NCBI GenBank assembly: GCA_019022495.1
Contig: JAFEKR010000006.1
Coordinates: forward strand, 3,162,001-3,226,000
DNA length: 64,000 bases
Source of the DNA: Epichloe hybrida
Taxonomy: Eukaryota; Ascomycota; Sordariomycetes; Hypocreales; Clavicipitaceae
Direction of reading: 5' to 3'
In this document: positions 1-11,726 of the stretch, one piece after another
How the letters are laid out: each line of letters begins with the position of its first letter
Position numbering within the stretch: the stretch's first letter is position 1
The notes under the pieces: generated by a model
Database searches by the model: none
What the model was told of the DNA's origin: nothing
Seen by the model: only the letters and a program-made list of their open reading frames with translations
Translations under genes and position numbers: made by a program

Positions 1-15
1 ATTCCATCGGTGACA

Positions 16-35
16 CACGTGACAAGCAGCCCTAA
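16..35. promoter_or_regulatory. Cbf1-like plus Tbf1-like sites upstream of eL32
   Basis: CACGTGAC at 16-23 is followed five bases later by AGCCCTAA at 28-35, about 190 bases upstream of the eL32 start codon. AGCCCTAA is the reverse complement of TTAGGGCT, a Tbf1/telobox-type site; CACGTGAC fits a Cbf1 E-box. The pairing is known from ribosomal protein promoters of some ascomycete yeasts. Its function here is inferred. Confidence 0.5.
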
Positions 36-226
36 ACCCTTCGACTTAGCGTTTCTGGGTTGTGGCATCCGCCAAAATTTCGCCTCGAGTGAACATCACG
101 CCGGCCAATTTTAACAGCCCATCAGACCAGGAGTACCCGCCGTCAAGGTAAGATATCGAAATGGCCCCCAAGCTTGATGACTCTCTTTCAAAAGAATACA
201 TTGTCAGACTAACATAAATTGCGAAG

Positions 227-1142
227 ATGGTTTCCGCCAAGAAGCACGTCCCCATCGTGAAAAAGCGTACGTTCACCCGTCACAAACACACTCTCTACCT
301 GCGTTTCTGTTGCGCTTGCTCGATATCTTGCGGGGGAACCCTTGTCGGATGAGAGATGTCGGATTGCAGCGATATATTATCTCGAGCACGCTGAAGAAGA
401 AAGGAATTGCGGATGAGACTGGGAATGACGCAATGCCATGGATGGGAAAGAGGAGAGAATCTCACTCGGCGAATACCGAAATGCTGACTTTGGTTGATGT
501 CCTACAGGTACTGCGCGCTTCAACCGTCACCAGAGTGATCGGTTCAAGTGCCTCAATGCCAGCTGGCGCAAGCCCAAGGGTATTGACAACCGTGTCCGAA
601 GACGCTTCCGAGGAACAACTGCTATGCCCTCCGTACGTTTTCACCCCGTTGTATCAGACTCCAAGATCGATCCAAACTTCACGAACAGCCAATAAGTCGT
701 CTTACCCCCGTACGACGGTCTGGACTGAAACTAGGACGATGACACCACACAAATCTACCGCTTGTTCGGGGAGAAAACAGCAAGAATCTGGCTAACGATT
801 TCCCACAGATTGGTTTCGGCACCAACAAGAAAACCCGCTACATGATGCCCTCTGGCCACAAGTCCTTCCTGGTCAACAACGTCAAGGACGTCGAGCTGTT
901 GATGATGCACAACCGAACCTACGCCGCTGAGTACGTTTTTCTTCCGACCATTCAGCCCAGTTCCACGAGTGGGAAAAAAAAAAAAGGAAACCGCCAAATC
1001 TACAAGAACCATTACTAACAATCCTTCCCACAGGATCGCCAGCGCCGTCTCTTCCCGAAAGCGAATCGACATCATCGCCCGTGCCAAGCAATTAGGAGTC
1101 AAGGTCACAAACGCCAAGGCAAAGGTCACTACCGAGGTGTAA
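227..1142 (+). CDS. rpl32: 60S ribosomal protein eL32 (four exons)
   Basis: Structural protein of the large cytosolic ribosomal subunit. Four exons, 227-266, 508-632, 809-930 and 1034-1142, give 131 residues, the normal family length. Splice phases close perfectly (the C of a split Arg codon joins GT after intron 1). The protein begins [14 protein letters not shown]. It carries the family hallmarks [17 protein letters not shown] and RRRFRG in exon 2, and [17 protein letters not shown] in exon 3. The last exon has [20 protein letters not shown], ending TTEV. Donors are GTACGT and acceptors CAG. The 241-base first intron is long for this gene density, as is common in ribosomal protein genes. 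The start is chosen because ATG 227 opens the conserved N-terminus directly. The promoter lies in the first 226 bases and carries telobox and E-box motifs. Confidence 0.96.
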
Positions 1143-2422
1143 AAGAAAGCGGGTCGGTTGCTTTTGTGGGAAATTCGGTTCTGGGACAGCTACTTCTTCA
1201 ACGGTTGGCATCGAAGAGGGGGTCTTCTTTCGTGCGTTGGTATTCTCTCAAGCAAAGAAGTGAAAAAATAAAATTTGTTATGAGGGTCGAAAAAGGTACA
1301 CAAGAACGAAAATCATTTGCATGAGCCACGCTGCTCGTGCTCAGGTTGGCATTAGGAGGCGAGGAGGGAAGGTTAGACAGACACCCTTTGTTTTCTGCTG
1401 TCTCCCCTCCCGCCCCTTCCACCACGAGAAATTTGATCTGTAGTGAAGACGAATACATGACGCATCGATGAAATGACATCAGAGACTCCCAGTCGTTGCA
1501 TTTGTGCATGTGGACGTGCTTCTCTTCAAGAAGCCTTGGCGTGAGAGATACTCGCAGAGTAGCATAGCAGTACGCGCATGAACAATTTGGTAATCGACTG
1601 AATAAGCGCTGATTCTGGGCTGCTCTCAAGACGCAGACCAGAATCGACATTTCCAGCAGAATCCCATGGACGGTTGTCACACAGTCGGTCCCACAAAGTA
1701 ATCACTACATGAAACACGAGATTGAATAAGTATTCACACCGAACACGATGACTTCGTATCCGTACAAGCCAAGTAGATTCCGCAGCGTACTCGCATACTA
1801 GCTACGTTGACACAACATAAATCGCTGCTGCTCGCGCATGTAGAAATGCGCCTGTTGCACATGTTGCGCAGCACAAAACCGGCGTATCCGGGCCCAGCAT
1901 ATGCTGTGCACATGCCTCAAGCAAGTTCCAGTGGCCAAGAAGCCATCTATAACCCCAAGACATATGAAATTTGAACAAAGTGAGTGTAAGCTGACTTCGA
2001 TCGCTTTCTTTGACCACTGCTTCAACCCCTACGTGATACGAAGATTTCAGCACAATTCATGTACGCGTGTGTAACCTTCCTTGATATCCCATCAAACACA
2101 GAAAATCCATGACCTGAAGTCAACATGTTAAAATAAGAAACCCAGGCAGGGTGATGCCAGAGAAGCAAAACGCCCGAGTCGATAAAAGCCAAAAGTGCAT
2201 AATGCGTGATCCATGTGCCCATGATCCGTGGGTTCCAATCCTGACGCCTGATTGGAGCTGTGGAGAAGCTCGTCCCATCTCCACGCCCTCAATGCTTATA
2301 TGCCAAAGAAACAGCGATCGCATGGTAGAAAAGTTTGGTATCTCAAAGCGGTGTTGAATGAAAAGAGGAAACAATGACGAGGGAGCAAAAGCAGGAAACT
2401 GGCTGTTAGTCATAGGCAACGA
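1143..2422. other. Intergenic, convergent 3' regions
   Basis: This stretch lies between the 3' end of eL32 (+) and the 3' end of the Tea4-like gene (-). It should hold both 3' UTRs. The short open frames here lack splice logic or family resemblance, and I see no RNA gene. Confidence 0.6.
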
Positions 2423-5400
2423 CTATATGGTGCCACGAAGACGCTGCTTTCTGGCGAGCCAATCGCCCAGCATATTGTCCAGTTGCTATAGCGAAAAAGA
2501 AAAGTGAATCAGCATTGAAACTTGATGTAGTTCTCTTTAGACGAAGGGTCAGAAAAAAAAGTTGCCTTACTGTCGTTATTTCAGCCAGCTTGGCATTTTG
2601 TTCTCGAAAGAGTCCGCCGACAACAGGATGATCGTTTCCAGCCGGCTCAACATTAGTTTTGTCGTACACAACCACTAGCAGATCGCGGATATGGTCACTT
2701 TCGTCAAAGAAAGCACGAAGCTTGGTATCATCCCAAGATGCCCCCTTGCCGCTGCTCGCCGAACTTCCTCCTCTGGCGACGTCGCTCGCCGTCTGTACCA
2801 ACTCAGGTGAAGGCGACGCTTCTGGGGTAATGTCATCTGGAGAAGATGTGTCAACCATGAGAGCTGGGGGGTTGGACGCGTTGCGGGGAGACGAAAAGCC
2901 GATGTTCGCGGAAACATCTTGTTTGGGGCTCTGCTGGGCTTGTTGTGCCGGCACTGTGGCAGTGGCTGTGGCAGCCAACTGAGCCCTGTCCACTGGCGAT
3001 CTGATGGACTGATGAACTTTGGCGGCGTGACCAACCGGCTCCTGAGAAGGAGCCGCGTCAGCCGCGTCAGCCGCCGCCCGTTCCACAATGAGCTCTTCAG
3101 GCTCGGAGCTATCGGATGCATCGAGTTCCATGCGAGTCTTTGCCTTGGTTGTTTTTCGCGGCTTAATATCGGGTCCAGTACCGGCACTTCGAGAGGGTAC
3201 CAGTTTCGAAATGACCGACCTTTCCTCTTTTGGAGCACTCGTTGGCGCACATCGCTCCCGAGAGCTGTCTGGGCCTTGAGGCTGGTTGGATGGCACCTGT
3301 TGCGATTCCTTTGTCTCTGGGTCGACGATACGCATGGACGTGGGTGGCACATTTGATACGTCGTTGTTCCGACCTTCGGCAAGATATGACGATAGCTCGA
3401 CAGACTTTTGCACAGCACCTGCAGATGTCTTACTTGTCGAAGGAGCATTCTTTTGCAGTTTGGAAGGTTGTCGTTGAGACACTGCCCTGTCTGGGGAAAG
3501 CTGCTGTTCCTCGATGGATCGGTCTTCGCTATCCCGTGATTCAGACATGATATCCATAGATCTCTTGCCGAATGACTCGTCGTCTTCTTCAGCCGTCTTC
3601 TTTTTATCTTTCCTTGAAAAGAAGCCACGCAGACCACCGGACTTCTTGTCCCTATCTTTCTTGTCCTTGTCTTTGAGCTTCTTCTTTTCCTTGTCTGATA
3701 TTAATTCCCGGTCGATCTTGTCCGAGCCTGAAACGGGTCTAGAGTCCTTAGTGGTAGAATCGCTCGACTGTCTGGGTGCATTATCATCGCGCAGCAAGTT
3801 GGGGGTCAGTGTGATCTTCTTTGTTTCGACGCTGTCGTCCTTGAAAAAAGAATCCGTGTTTCGCACAGTTCCATTTCTAGACCGGCTGGGACCATCATCT
3901 TTCTCTTCCAGAGACTCCTCACTACTTCGAAGCTGGTCCTCTGCCAGTAGCTCCGTCGATGGCTGTGTTGCCGCTTTCCCATCCTCTTTGGAGGATCGGG
4001 TTTTGAGAGGCTCGACTTTGGCAGTATCATCTGCGATGGCGTCATCGACAACATCTTGTGAAGTCGTCTGCTGATTTTGCAGTTGCTGTTCACTGTGTTG
4101 CTGAGAAATCGGCTGCGAACCGAACAGTTCGTCGATATCTTCGTCATCTGTAGAGTAGTCAAAGTCGGAGTAATCCACGTATGTGGGGTCCGCAAATGTG
4201 ACCGTTTTACACCTTCTCCGAATCGTTTTGAACGAATTCTTTTGTTTCTGAGCTTGATCACCGAGCATGGTGGCTGAGAGCTGCAAAATAGGTCAGTCAG
4301 TATTACATGTCATGGCTTTCTTGGAACAGCACCGGGCAGCCTACATCGATGTTCCTGTGTTTGTTGAGTCGGGCGAGTCGTTCTGTTGGCGTTTCAATGT
4401 GTTCGGCTGGAAGGTATCCTACGTTTTATCTCATTAGCATCAAGACTTGATGCAAGAAAGTCCTCTTGGCATAGCCCTACCAATGCTGCTATCTTTCACC
4501 ACTCGGACAAGCCACCAGTAACTGTTGCTGTCGTCCAAAAGAACCATCGTGTCACCTTTGATGGCATTCGCTTGTCCCTCAACGGTTGCTACGAAGGTAT
4601 GCAGAGCGTAAACGAATTCAAAGTCAATGTCCTCTGGTTTCAGTAAGTATTCGTCATCACTACATGTCTCAACTGGGGGGAGTTCGTGGTGAAAAGAGTC
4701 ATTAGAATGCGAGAGCTGGCCTATGACTCCATTGCCTTTTACAAAGGAGCGTGTGTCCATGCAGGTTTCATATGCGTGGAATGCAATGTCATGAGAGCCT
4801 TCGCGATCAAGCAAGACTCGGGCGTCTTCATCCCGACTTTCGCTTTGGTGATATGCTTGGTAAGAAAACCGCGCCTCAACTTGGTCCAGCTCAGCATCGT
4901 TGGCAAAGGATTGCTAGTCCTGACCTAAAGCGAAATGGCGGACCAAGATCGGATTGGTCCTCAAGTGACCATCACCATGGCCAAAACCAAGACAATCTTG
5001 CTCTTGCTGTTCCTCGCCAAGGCCCTCGTGAACTTGTCTGCACTCGCCAAGTTGACTAGAATATCGCAATTGTGCATTCGGTTTGAAACCAGTATGACGC
5101 CACCACTCAGCAACATCAAGCTCCCCTTCTTGTCGTGATACACTTGTCTCGCGAAAGTGAGGCGTTGGGTTGTTACCGCAGTAGTTTGCATCCTTTTGTA
5201 ATGGAGAATCGAAGGACACGTTTGCAGCACTCAATTTCTCGGGAAGAAACGTGAGGGAGGATTCGCGCCGCGGCCAGGCCACAGGCATGATCGTAGGGTA
5301 CAACGCACCGTCTTCAATGGAAGGAGAACTGGATATCTTGTCCATTAAATCATCGTCCATGTCACTTTCACTCTCGCCGTCAATGTCATCCTCGTCGACT

Positions 5401-6135
5401 GAGGAGACGCCGCCATTCAGTGCGATAGCCAGATCATCTTGTTGCTCGTCATGATACATGCCGATCCGCAGCTCTCCGTTTTTCTTGTCCGTGTCGTTTA
5501 CGTTACGTTCGTCGACGTGTTGACAAAGCACTTCGGCGGTATCGTTGACCCTGCCGTTAGACAACGACACCGGCGGATTTTGAGTCTCAGCTTCGGCAGT
5601 CTCTTGGCCAACTTCGCGAAGTGTCTCAGCTTGATGAGGAGCGATTGATGCACCCGAGATGCCAGGGGAGGTGTCGAAAATATGAGAGTGCTTGGGGTGA
5701 TCCTTCGCCGACGGCGCAACAGGATCCTGAAGGTCAAGCGTGTCTATTCAGGTTGTGTGGTCAGCTATAAGCATCGCCTGCCGTATCGAGATTAGAGCAA
5801 AAAGAAGCAAGCAATGCAATTATCGGCTTGAATAGCATTGAACACGCGAGGCGCCATGAAATTGAAGAGATGGAGAGAGAAAAAAATAAGGGGAAAAGTG
5901 GCAAGCTTTTTTGGGCAGGGTTGGTGGCTGGAATGTGACCTCTGTTCCCTGACAAGAGTCGGAACGACCCTGTTACGCGGCGCGGCCAGGAAAACGAGTC
6001 CCTGAAGTAGAAACAAGAGTGACCAGGGGGCTGGGCAGACCTGAATGAACGATCTGGGGGAATAATAGAATGGCTTGGGCAAACAAACATATTTTTGGAA
6101 TACATACCGGCGCGGATAATGGACGGTCTTGCCAT
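2423..6135 (-). CDS. tea4: Tea4/Bud14-like SH3 cell-polarity protein
   Basis: SH3 adaptor of the Tea4/Bud14 family, which links cell-end (microtubule plus-end) landmarks to formins and protein phosphatase 1. Proposed exons on the minus strand: 6135-6108, 5743-4976, 4879-4481, 4418-4345, 4280-2571, 2485-2423 (1013 residues; an in-frame ATG at 6147 would add four). The SH3 domain spans about residues 352-410 (EFVYALHTFVATVEGQ, SYWWLVRVV, GYLPAEHIETPTERLARLN). Just after it, KTVTF fits an RVxF phosphatase-1 docking motif, followed by acidic YSDFDYSTDDED. The middle is low-complexity and charged. The C-terminus has a short conserved block (HPVVGGLFREQNAKLAEITT) completed by the last exon, ending LARKQRLRGTI. 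The 4976/4879 junction is uncertain: an in-frame TAG at 4914-4916 must be spliced out, and the only phase-compatible acceptor I see is AAG. The other junctions are clear. Confidence 0.85.
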
Positions 6136-6147
6136 TATTGCGACCAT

Positions 6148-7645
6148 GGATTTCTAAAAGGGGCGTACAGATATCTGGAACCCGGCCAGCTGCCCGAGGA
6201 GTTTGGTTCACTCAAGCGAGCAGATTAGTTTGATTGCTGCAGTATTAGAGCACTTGGCTCCTCGGTGGCTTGGTGGCAAAGAGAAGTCAAAGTCTGCTGG
6301 CGGGTGATATGGGTAACTAAGTCGATCAAGAACCCCTGGTCATGGATAGAGATGAAGCGAGATTTGCGTTGGCAGCTGAGGAGTCGTGGTCGGAAGACTG
6401 TCGATGGATTCGAATTGATGGCCCGGGCGGCAATTGTTCGTCGGACGGAGATGGTGATGCCTAGGTAGTGCGCGCGTGATGATGCGTGATGAATGGAGGA
6501 ACGTAGAGAGAACGAGGCAGGGAGGGACAGAAGAAGAGTGTCGTGGCTAGTGACTCGGATGAGGTCAAGTCGTGTCGGCCGTGGTGTGTCGGTCGATCGG
6601 TCGACGCTCGCAGCTGTCCGGTCCAGCCTGACTGACGGTGGCATGCAAAGCACGCCTAAAGTGCAACTGGGCGGCTCAATGGACCCGATGGATTTGATCT
6701 CTGTGCTGCGCTCTCGCGTTTTTCTCTCAAGATGCCAGCTCAGGGGCAGGCAATTGAAGGCTAGTCCTGAACGAATCGTCGGCCTCCAAAGAAAGCGCTG
6801 TCGCAGACCAAGGGACAAACTTGGCAAGGGGTCGTCAGATCTCCACAAAAATGATATAAATGATAAAAATGGTGGGGGGGGGGTGAGTTTGGCGTTTGCA
6901 CGGCATTTGCTGCTGGCTTGCACGTCGGTGTGAGTGGCTGGGGCCAGTGTCTGAGTGTCGTCAGGATTAGGTCTTAATCTCGGGCAAGTCTCTAGTGACT
7001 TGTATGAACAAATGATCTCCTACAGTCAAGTCAGCAAGAGTTGCATGACACGAATGAAGAGCCAGACGATTGCTGTTTGTGGTTCTGTCAGGACTCTGGA
7101 CTCTGACAGAATACTCACTCCGCTCCGCGTAAAACGGTTCTCACCTCGTCTTGAACCACCGATGTTTCCAAAGAAAAACGCATGTGTTTGATGTGGCTTC
7201 TACGCAACATCTGCCGACCATGTCGACACAATGAAAAGAATTCCTTCATCAAACGCGCATATGAACAATTACCATTGTCTACTAATCACTGTCCACGCTT
7301 CAAGACACTAAATTGCCCATCAAATAGCAAACACATCGTCTGATTGCAACGCTGAAAGGAAAGATTTTGTGATGCGTGACGGTGTCAAAACACACCTTTT
7401 TATTTCTTCGTCAAATACTCTTCTTTGATGCCAAATCCATACCCTAAATTCCTTCCTGAAATAAATAGCACATGTCACATGGTTTCATGACACTAGAAAG
7501 CAAAAACAATGCTCGTACCCGATGCTTTGCGACCTCTTTGTCGCGGCTAATGCAAGTTTTCTTTCAACGTGGGTTACTACTCCATATTGAGATTGTAGAC
7601 ATTTCCAAAAGGAAGTGGAGAAAGGGATAAGCGCCACATGGATGT
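6148..7645. other. Intergenic: tea4 promoter/5' leader and gdh2 3' region
   Basis: The promoter and 5' leader of the Tea4-like gene should lie here (minus strand, reading leftward), and the right end holds the glutamate dehydrogenase 3' UTR. A G-run interrupts an A/T stretch near 6850-6885. No supported gene. Confidence 0.5.
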
Positions 7646-10600
7646 TTATTGTGCACTGCCAACGCTGACGGACGTGCGTCTGACTTGTTCAGTGCCGTTG
7701 GGTCGGCCAGTCATTTTAGCCATACGCTTGGACATGCTATCATTATTCCATCGTTAGTACAAGGTCATGTTCAGATTTATGATGAGCAGCTAATTACTTA
7801 CAAGTCGAAGAAGGCGAACTGGCTGGGTTCACTGCCGAATTCGTACACAAATCGACTGGACAAGTAGCTACCGAAGATGGCTCTGAGGTAGGTGTCGGGC
7901 ACGCGAGAAATGATGGTATCTAGGCCAATCTTCTGGAGAAGAAGGTTAGGCAGAGCATCCTTGAGGACAGCGTGTCGGATCGTTTCGTTGGTCCACAGCT
8001 CGGAGTGCTGAAGCTCCTCGTCTAGATTTATGATGGCGTTGGACAATTTGTCAGAGAGGATAGAACGAGGCACGCCAGTCTCTTCGTGCTCCCGCCAGAT
8101 AGCCTCGAATTCCAGACGAGCGTTCTCGCGAATCTTGGCCTGGACCTCGCGGACATATTCAGTGTAGAATTGTGGTGCCTGGCCGGTCTTGGCGTCGATG
8201 CACATGTTCTCAACAAAGCCAGCATCGTCGAACGAGAGCGATGCGAGGACTTCAAGCGAGGACGAGGTGACACCACCCTTGTTCGCCGATGCGTCCTTGT
8301 AGAGAATACAGCCTGCGGCCTCGAGTCTCAGTTTGGCATCCTGGGTGATGAACAAGTTGGCGCCTTCCACAATGTAGGGAATGGTGGTTTTGCCATCCTG
8401 AATCAGTCGGCTAACAGAGATGAGGTCGATGGACTCCGGTCGGCCACCGCAGGGCACGAAAATATCCGTCATTCCGGTATCACGCAGGTGATAGGTATTG
8501 CGGAATGAAGTGCCATTACTGATGTTTTCGCCATTTGGCAGGGTCACGTTGTTGTCCTCACACAGGACACGATATCCATCCTTCGATACTTTGGTCATAT
8601 CATACTCGCTGATCATGGCACGCTTCTTGGCCAGGCGCACGAGTTCATCCTTATCAAGGCCATTGGGATCAGCAAGCACACCAGAGCCATCGACAATCGC
8701 AGTCCATTTCTCGTTGCCCAGCAGAATTTCGTTGCTACCGAGATCACCGTCGGGGCCGCCAGTCTGCATCTTGCGAACTGAAGCAGGGTCAAGCTCAAGC
8801 TTCCTGTAGATTCCCTTGACGTATTCACGAACAGAGAGGGTCGTCATGCCATACTTGTCGTGAGGGATCCCACCAAGCTTCTGTGACTTGCCAGTGAAGA
8901 ACGACTTCCACCAGGGAGCACCACGGGCTCTGGCGTGTTCCGTGGCCCAATCGACAAGGTCCGCAGTATTCTCATCAGGACCCATGAAAATGATTTCCTC
9001 CTTTTCATACAGGTCGACAAGCTTATTCTTGATTCCTGGGGTTTGTGCGGGCAGCAAAAGGTCGAGGATGCTGTCAATGTACTTCTCGAAGGCCTCCTGA
9101 GCTCGGTCTTGCATCTTGGGGTCCAAGAGAATGACACCCTTGGAGCCGCCTTCAGGGATATCCTTGTTCTTTCGCTGCTGGGTGCTAGCCAAGCCGTAGT
9201 TTTCGTCGAACAGGTTTCGGGCATTGATGCCGTAGGCTTCCTTGCTTCTCGATTTTACGATGCGGATACCGCCGCGGGAGATGTCGCGGAAGCGAAGGTG
9301 GAAGCCTCTCGACTCGGCACCAATGACGAGAAACATGCCGTAAAGGCGGCGAGGGTACTCAACCTCGGGCAGGAATGCAGGGTCCAAACGGAAGCTGAGA
9401 GCTACCTTGGTAGGTGTGAAGTAGTTTGTCTTGAGGATGGCATTATTGAACACACGGAACGCTGTCATGACCATTTCGTCGTGCTCATTGGCAACAGTCT
9501 TGGCGATCTTGTCCTTCAGATCCGCATCAGAGAGAACATCAACGGCAGGAGTGACGGCCACTTGCTCAGTCTTGGCGCCAATGTGAACATTGGCGAAGGA
9601 GGCGTATAACAATCGTACTAAGTCGGGGTACGTCTGGATGATTTCGAGGATATAATCCGGTGTGAAAGTTTCCGTACGAAGACGGCGCTTGAGCTTGGAC
9701 AACAGTGCTGCCTGGGCAGGGTCTTCAATATTGAGAACTTCGGATAAGGAAGCATACTCGGGGCCTAAACGGTTCAAGAAGTGCTGAACGAACACCCAAG
9801 AGGAATGGGCGTACACAGCCTCCTGAAGGCTCAGAGAGCCAATGGCGAACAAGTTGTGAAATTTGTTCTGGGGGAGACAGTAAAGAAGCGAGATCTCCTT
9901 GGTGATTTGGTGAATAGACTCGTCGAGGGGAGGAAAGAAGCCATCGCTATGGGTGGCAGGCTTCAAGTAGATACTCATCACGGTGATACCGTTGGAGAAC
10001 TGCTCGACATACTTCCTGGAGCTGGTGACACCGTAGTAATGGTACAAGTCACTTAGAGCAGAGAACATGCCCCTCGCGGTACGAGAGCGGAAAGCAACGA
10101 CGAGACGCTTTTCTGCGACACCCTCGATATCAAAGACTTTGATGACGGGGCCAGTGCGGTTCACAGCCACCTCGATGATCTCTTGGTAGATTTGCTTGGT
10201 GTTTTCGGTGGCCTTTTGCCAAAAGCCGGCATCCGAGATGGCCTCGATGTTGGTTTCCTTGGGATCAGTCATGCCAGGACTCTGGGAGAACTTGCACTGG
10301 TAGACGAAGTAGCACCGAAGGGTGGCCTTCGAGGACGGGCTGGCACCAATCACAGCTGGGGAACGAAAGGTTTCAACTCGGTACTTGGCCTTCCCCTGGT
10401 GGTCCAAATACTTGGCTTCCAGGCGAGACTCATATCTGGGTCCGCTGACGTTGCTCTCACCGGGCTCACTGGTATCAATGTAGATAGCGTGGTCGTTTGC
10501 CTCCATATCCAGTCGAATTTCTTCCTTCTTATCCTCTCTGGAGTAGGCGGCAACTTTGGCGGCGTAAAGAGAGCTGATGTGGCTTGCAATAGCCTGGGGG

Positions 10601-10914
10601 GTCTCAATTTCGAAGTAGACATCGTCGATTCCCAAATGTTCGTAAAACCACTTGACTTGTTCGTTAATCAACGACTTGGGAATGTACCCAGCCTGTTCCA
10701 AAATCTGCTCGACAACCTTCATCTGCTCCTCCTTCCCTTTGAACTCGGGGGCCACGTAATCAGCGGTGGCAGGACGCAAGGTTCGCTTTCCATTGCCGTT
10801 GGTTTGTGATGAGTATGGCACGCTGAAGTGCGTGGGCAGGGGGGAAGGTCCACGGCTAGATTCCTGGGATTGAACCTCGGCCAGGACATTGGGCACAGGC
10901 GTTGATGAAGCCAT
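7646..10914 (-). CDS. gdh2: NAD-dependent glutamate dehydrogenase
   Basis: Catabolic NAD-specific glutamate dehydrogenase (EC 1.4.1.2), converting glutamate to 2-oxoglutarate, ammonium and NADH. It is the large approximately 115-kDa fungal class. Exon 1 is 10914-7802 and exon 2 is 7736-7646, giving 1067 residues. The N-terminal 500 residues are the non-catalytic part of this class. The catalytic dehydrogenase region has RGGIRIVKSRSKEAYGINAR near residue 546, MGPDENTADLVDW near 645, GGPDGDLGSNEI (nucleotide-binding) near 720, and SANKGGVTSSSLEV near 880. Exon 2 is my call: reading through, the frame stops at TAA 7800-7798, but that TAA lies inside a GTAAGT donor. The 65-base intron has a perfect TACTAAC branch point and ends TAG at 7737. 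Splicing gives FDFMSKRMAKMTGRP and about 30 further residues. ATG 10914 is the first in-frame start. Confidence 0.94.
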
Positions 10915-11705
10915 CTCGTTGTGGGTTTGTGTGAGATTGTTGGTGCCGTACTTGGGAGCTGGGACCTAGGAGATGGAAGGTTAGTGGTTTGTGTCGGTAT
11001 GGCCAACTTTTTGGGGGTGCTCGAAAGTCTACCGTGTATGGAGGAGCTTGGATTTCTAACCACGAAGCGATCGGTCGATCGATTGGAGAAGAATACTCTG
11101 GAAACGTTTGCTCCGGTTGAGCTTGCCTGCCAAGTTCCAAGGTTTCAACAAGGGATGTAATCGTGGCTATAGCCTATTAGCGTCGGAATTGTCATGGTGG
11201 CGGGGTCTGATGGCGGGGCAAAAAGGGAAGGGACGTCCGCACTTATGACACCGGAGTCAACGCAACAGCAATCGATAGCGACGACTTGTCAAGTTTCGGT
11301 CCAGTGAGAATGAACCCCCGGAGATGTCAACTGTGACTGAGCCAGAGGGTTGGAAAGCAAACGGCTGACCACTTGAGGTGACTTGTGATGATGGAACGGT
11401 GAAGGTAGAGTGTGTAAGACAAGAGGATATGGTTATCGATGCCAATTGGCGAAGGAGAAAGAGATGGTTTTCGTCAAAGAGCCAAGACAAGCCGGACAGA
11501 AATAAGAAGCGTTGGCGACGCTACCTTTAAGTATCATTTGCATCTCTAAGTAGCAAGTCCGGTACCACATAGCAAACCCGACGAAATACACACCTCGTAC
11601 CTGCCGCCGCCCCTCGTGGGGTGGGCCAAGAACATTTGGAGGGGACGAGGGGGCTCAGACTGGAAGAGAGAGACCCCGGCCCATGCTGCGCGTTCCAGTC
11701 TATGT

Positions 11706-11726
11706 ACGGAGTAGGTAATACTCCGT
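11706..11726. repeat. ACGGAGTA inverted repeat (hairpin)
   Basis: ACGGAGTA at 11706-11713 and its exact reverse complement TACTCCGT at 11719-11726 are separated by five bases. The same octamer recurs at 12998-13005, 14387-14394 (reverse), 14822-14829, 15076-15083 (reverse) and 15118-15125. Confidence 0.6.

Noticed and set aside
340..507. Possible C/D-box snoRNA in eL32 intron 1
   Set aside because: GGATGAGA words and CTGA words occur, but no exact RTGATGA box or terminal stem was found. The uL13 first intron was also checked without success.
310..795. Long plus-strand frame over eL32 introns and exon 2
   Set aside because: It reads through intron 1 and uses the wrong frame of exon 2. The spliced eL32 structure explains the region fully.
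6225..6923. Long minus-strand frame upstream of tea4
   Set aside because: Low-complexity Arg/Ser/Leu-rich translation with no start logic. It is more likely a leader/promoter region.
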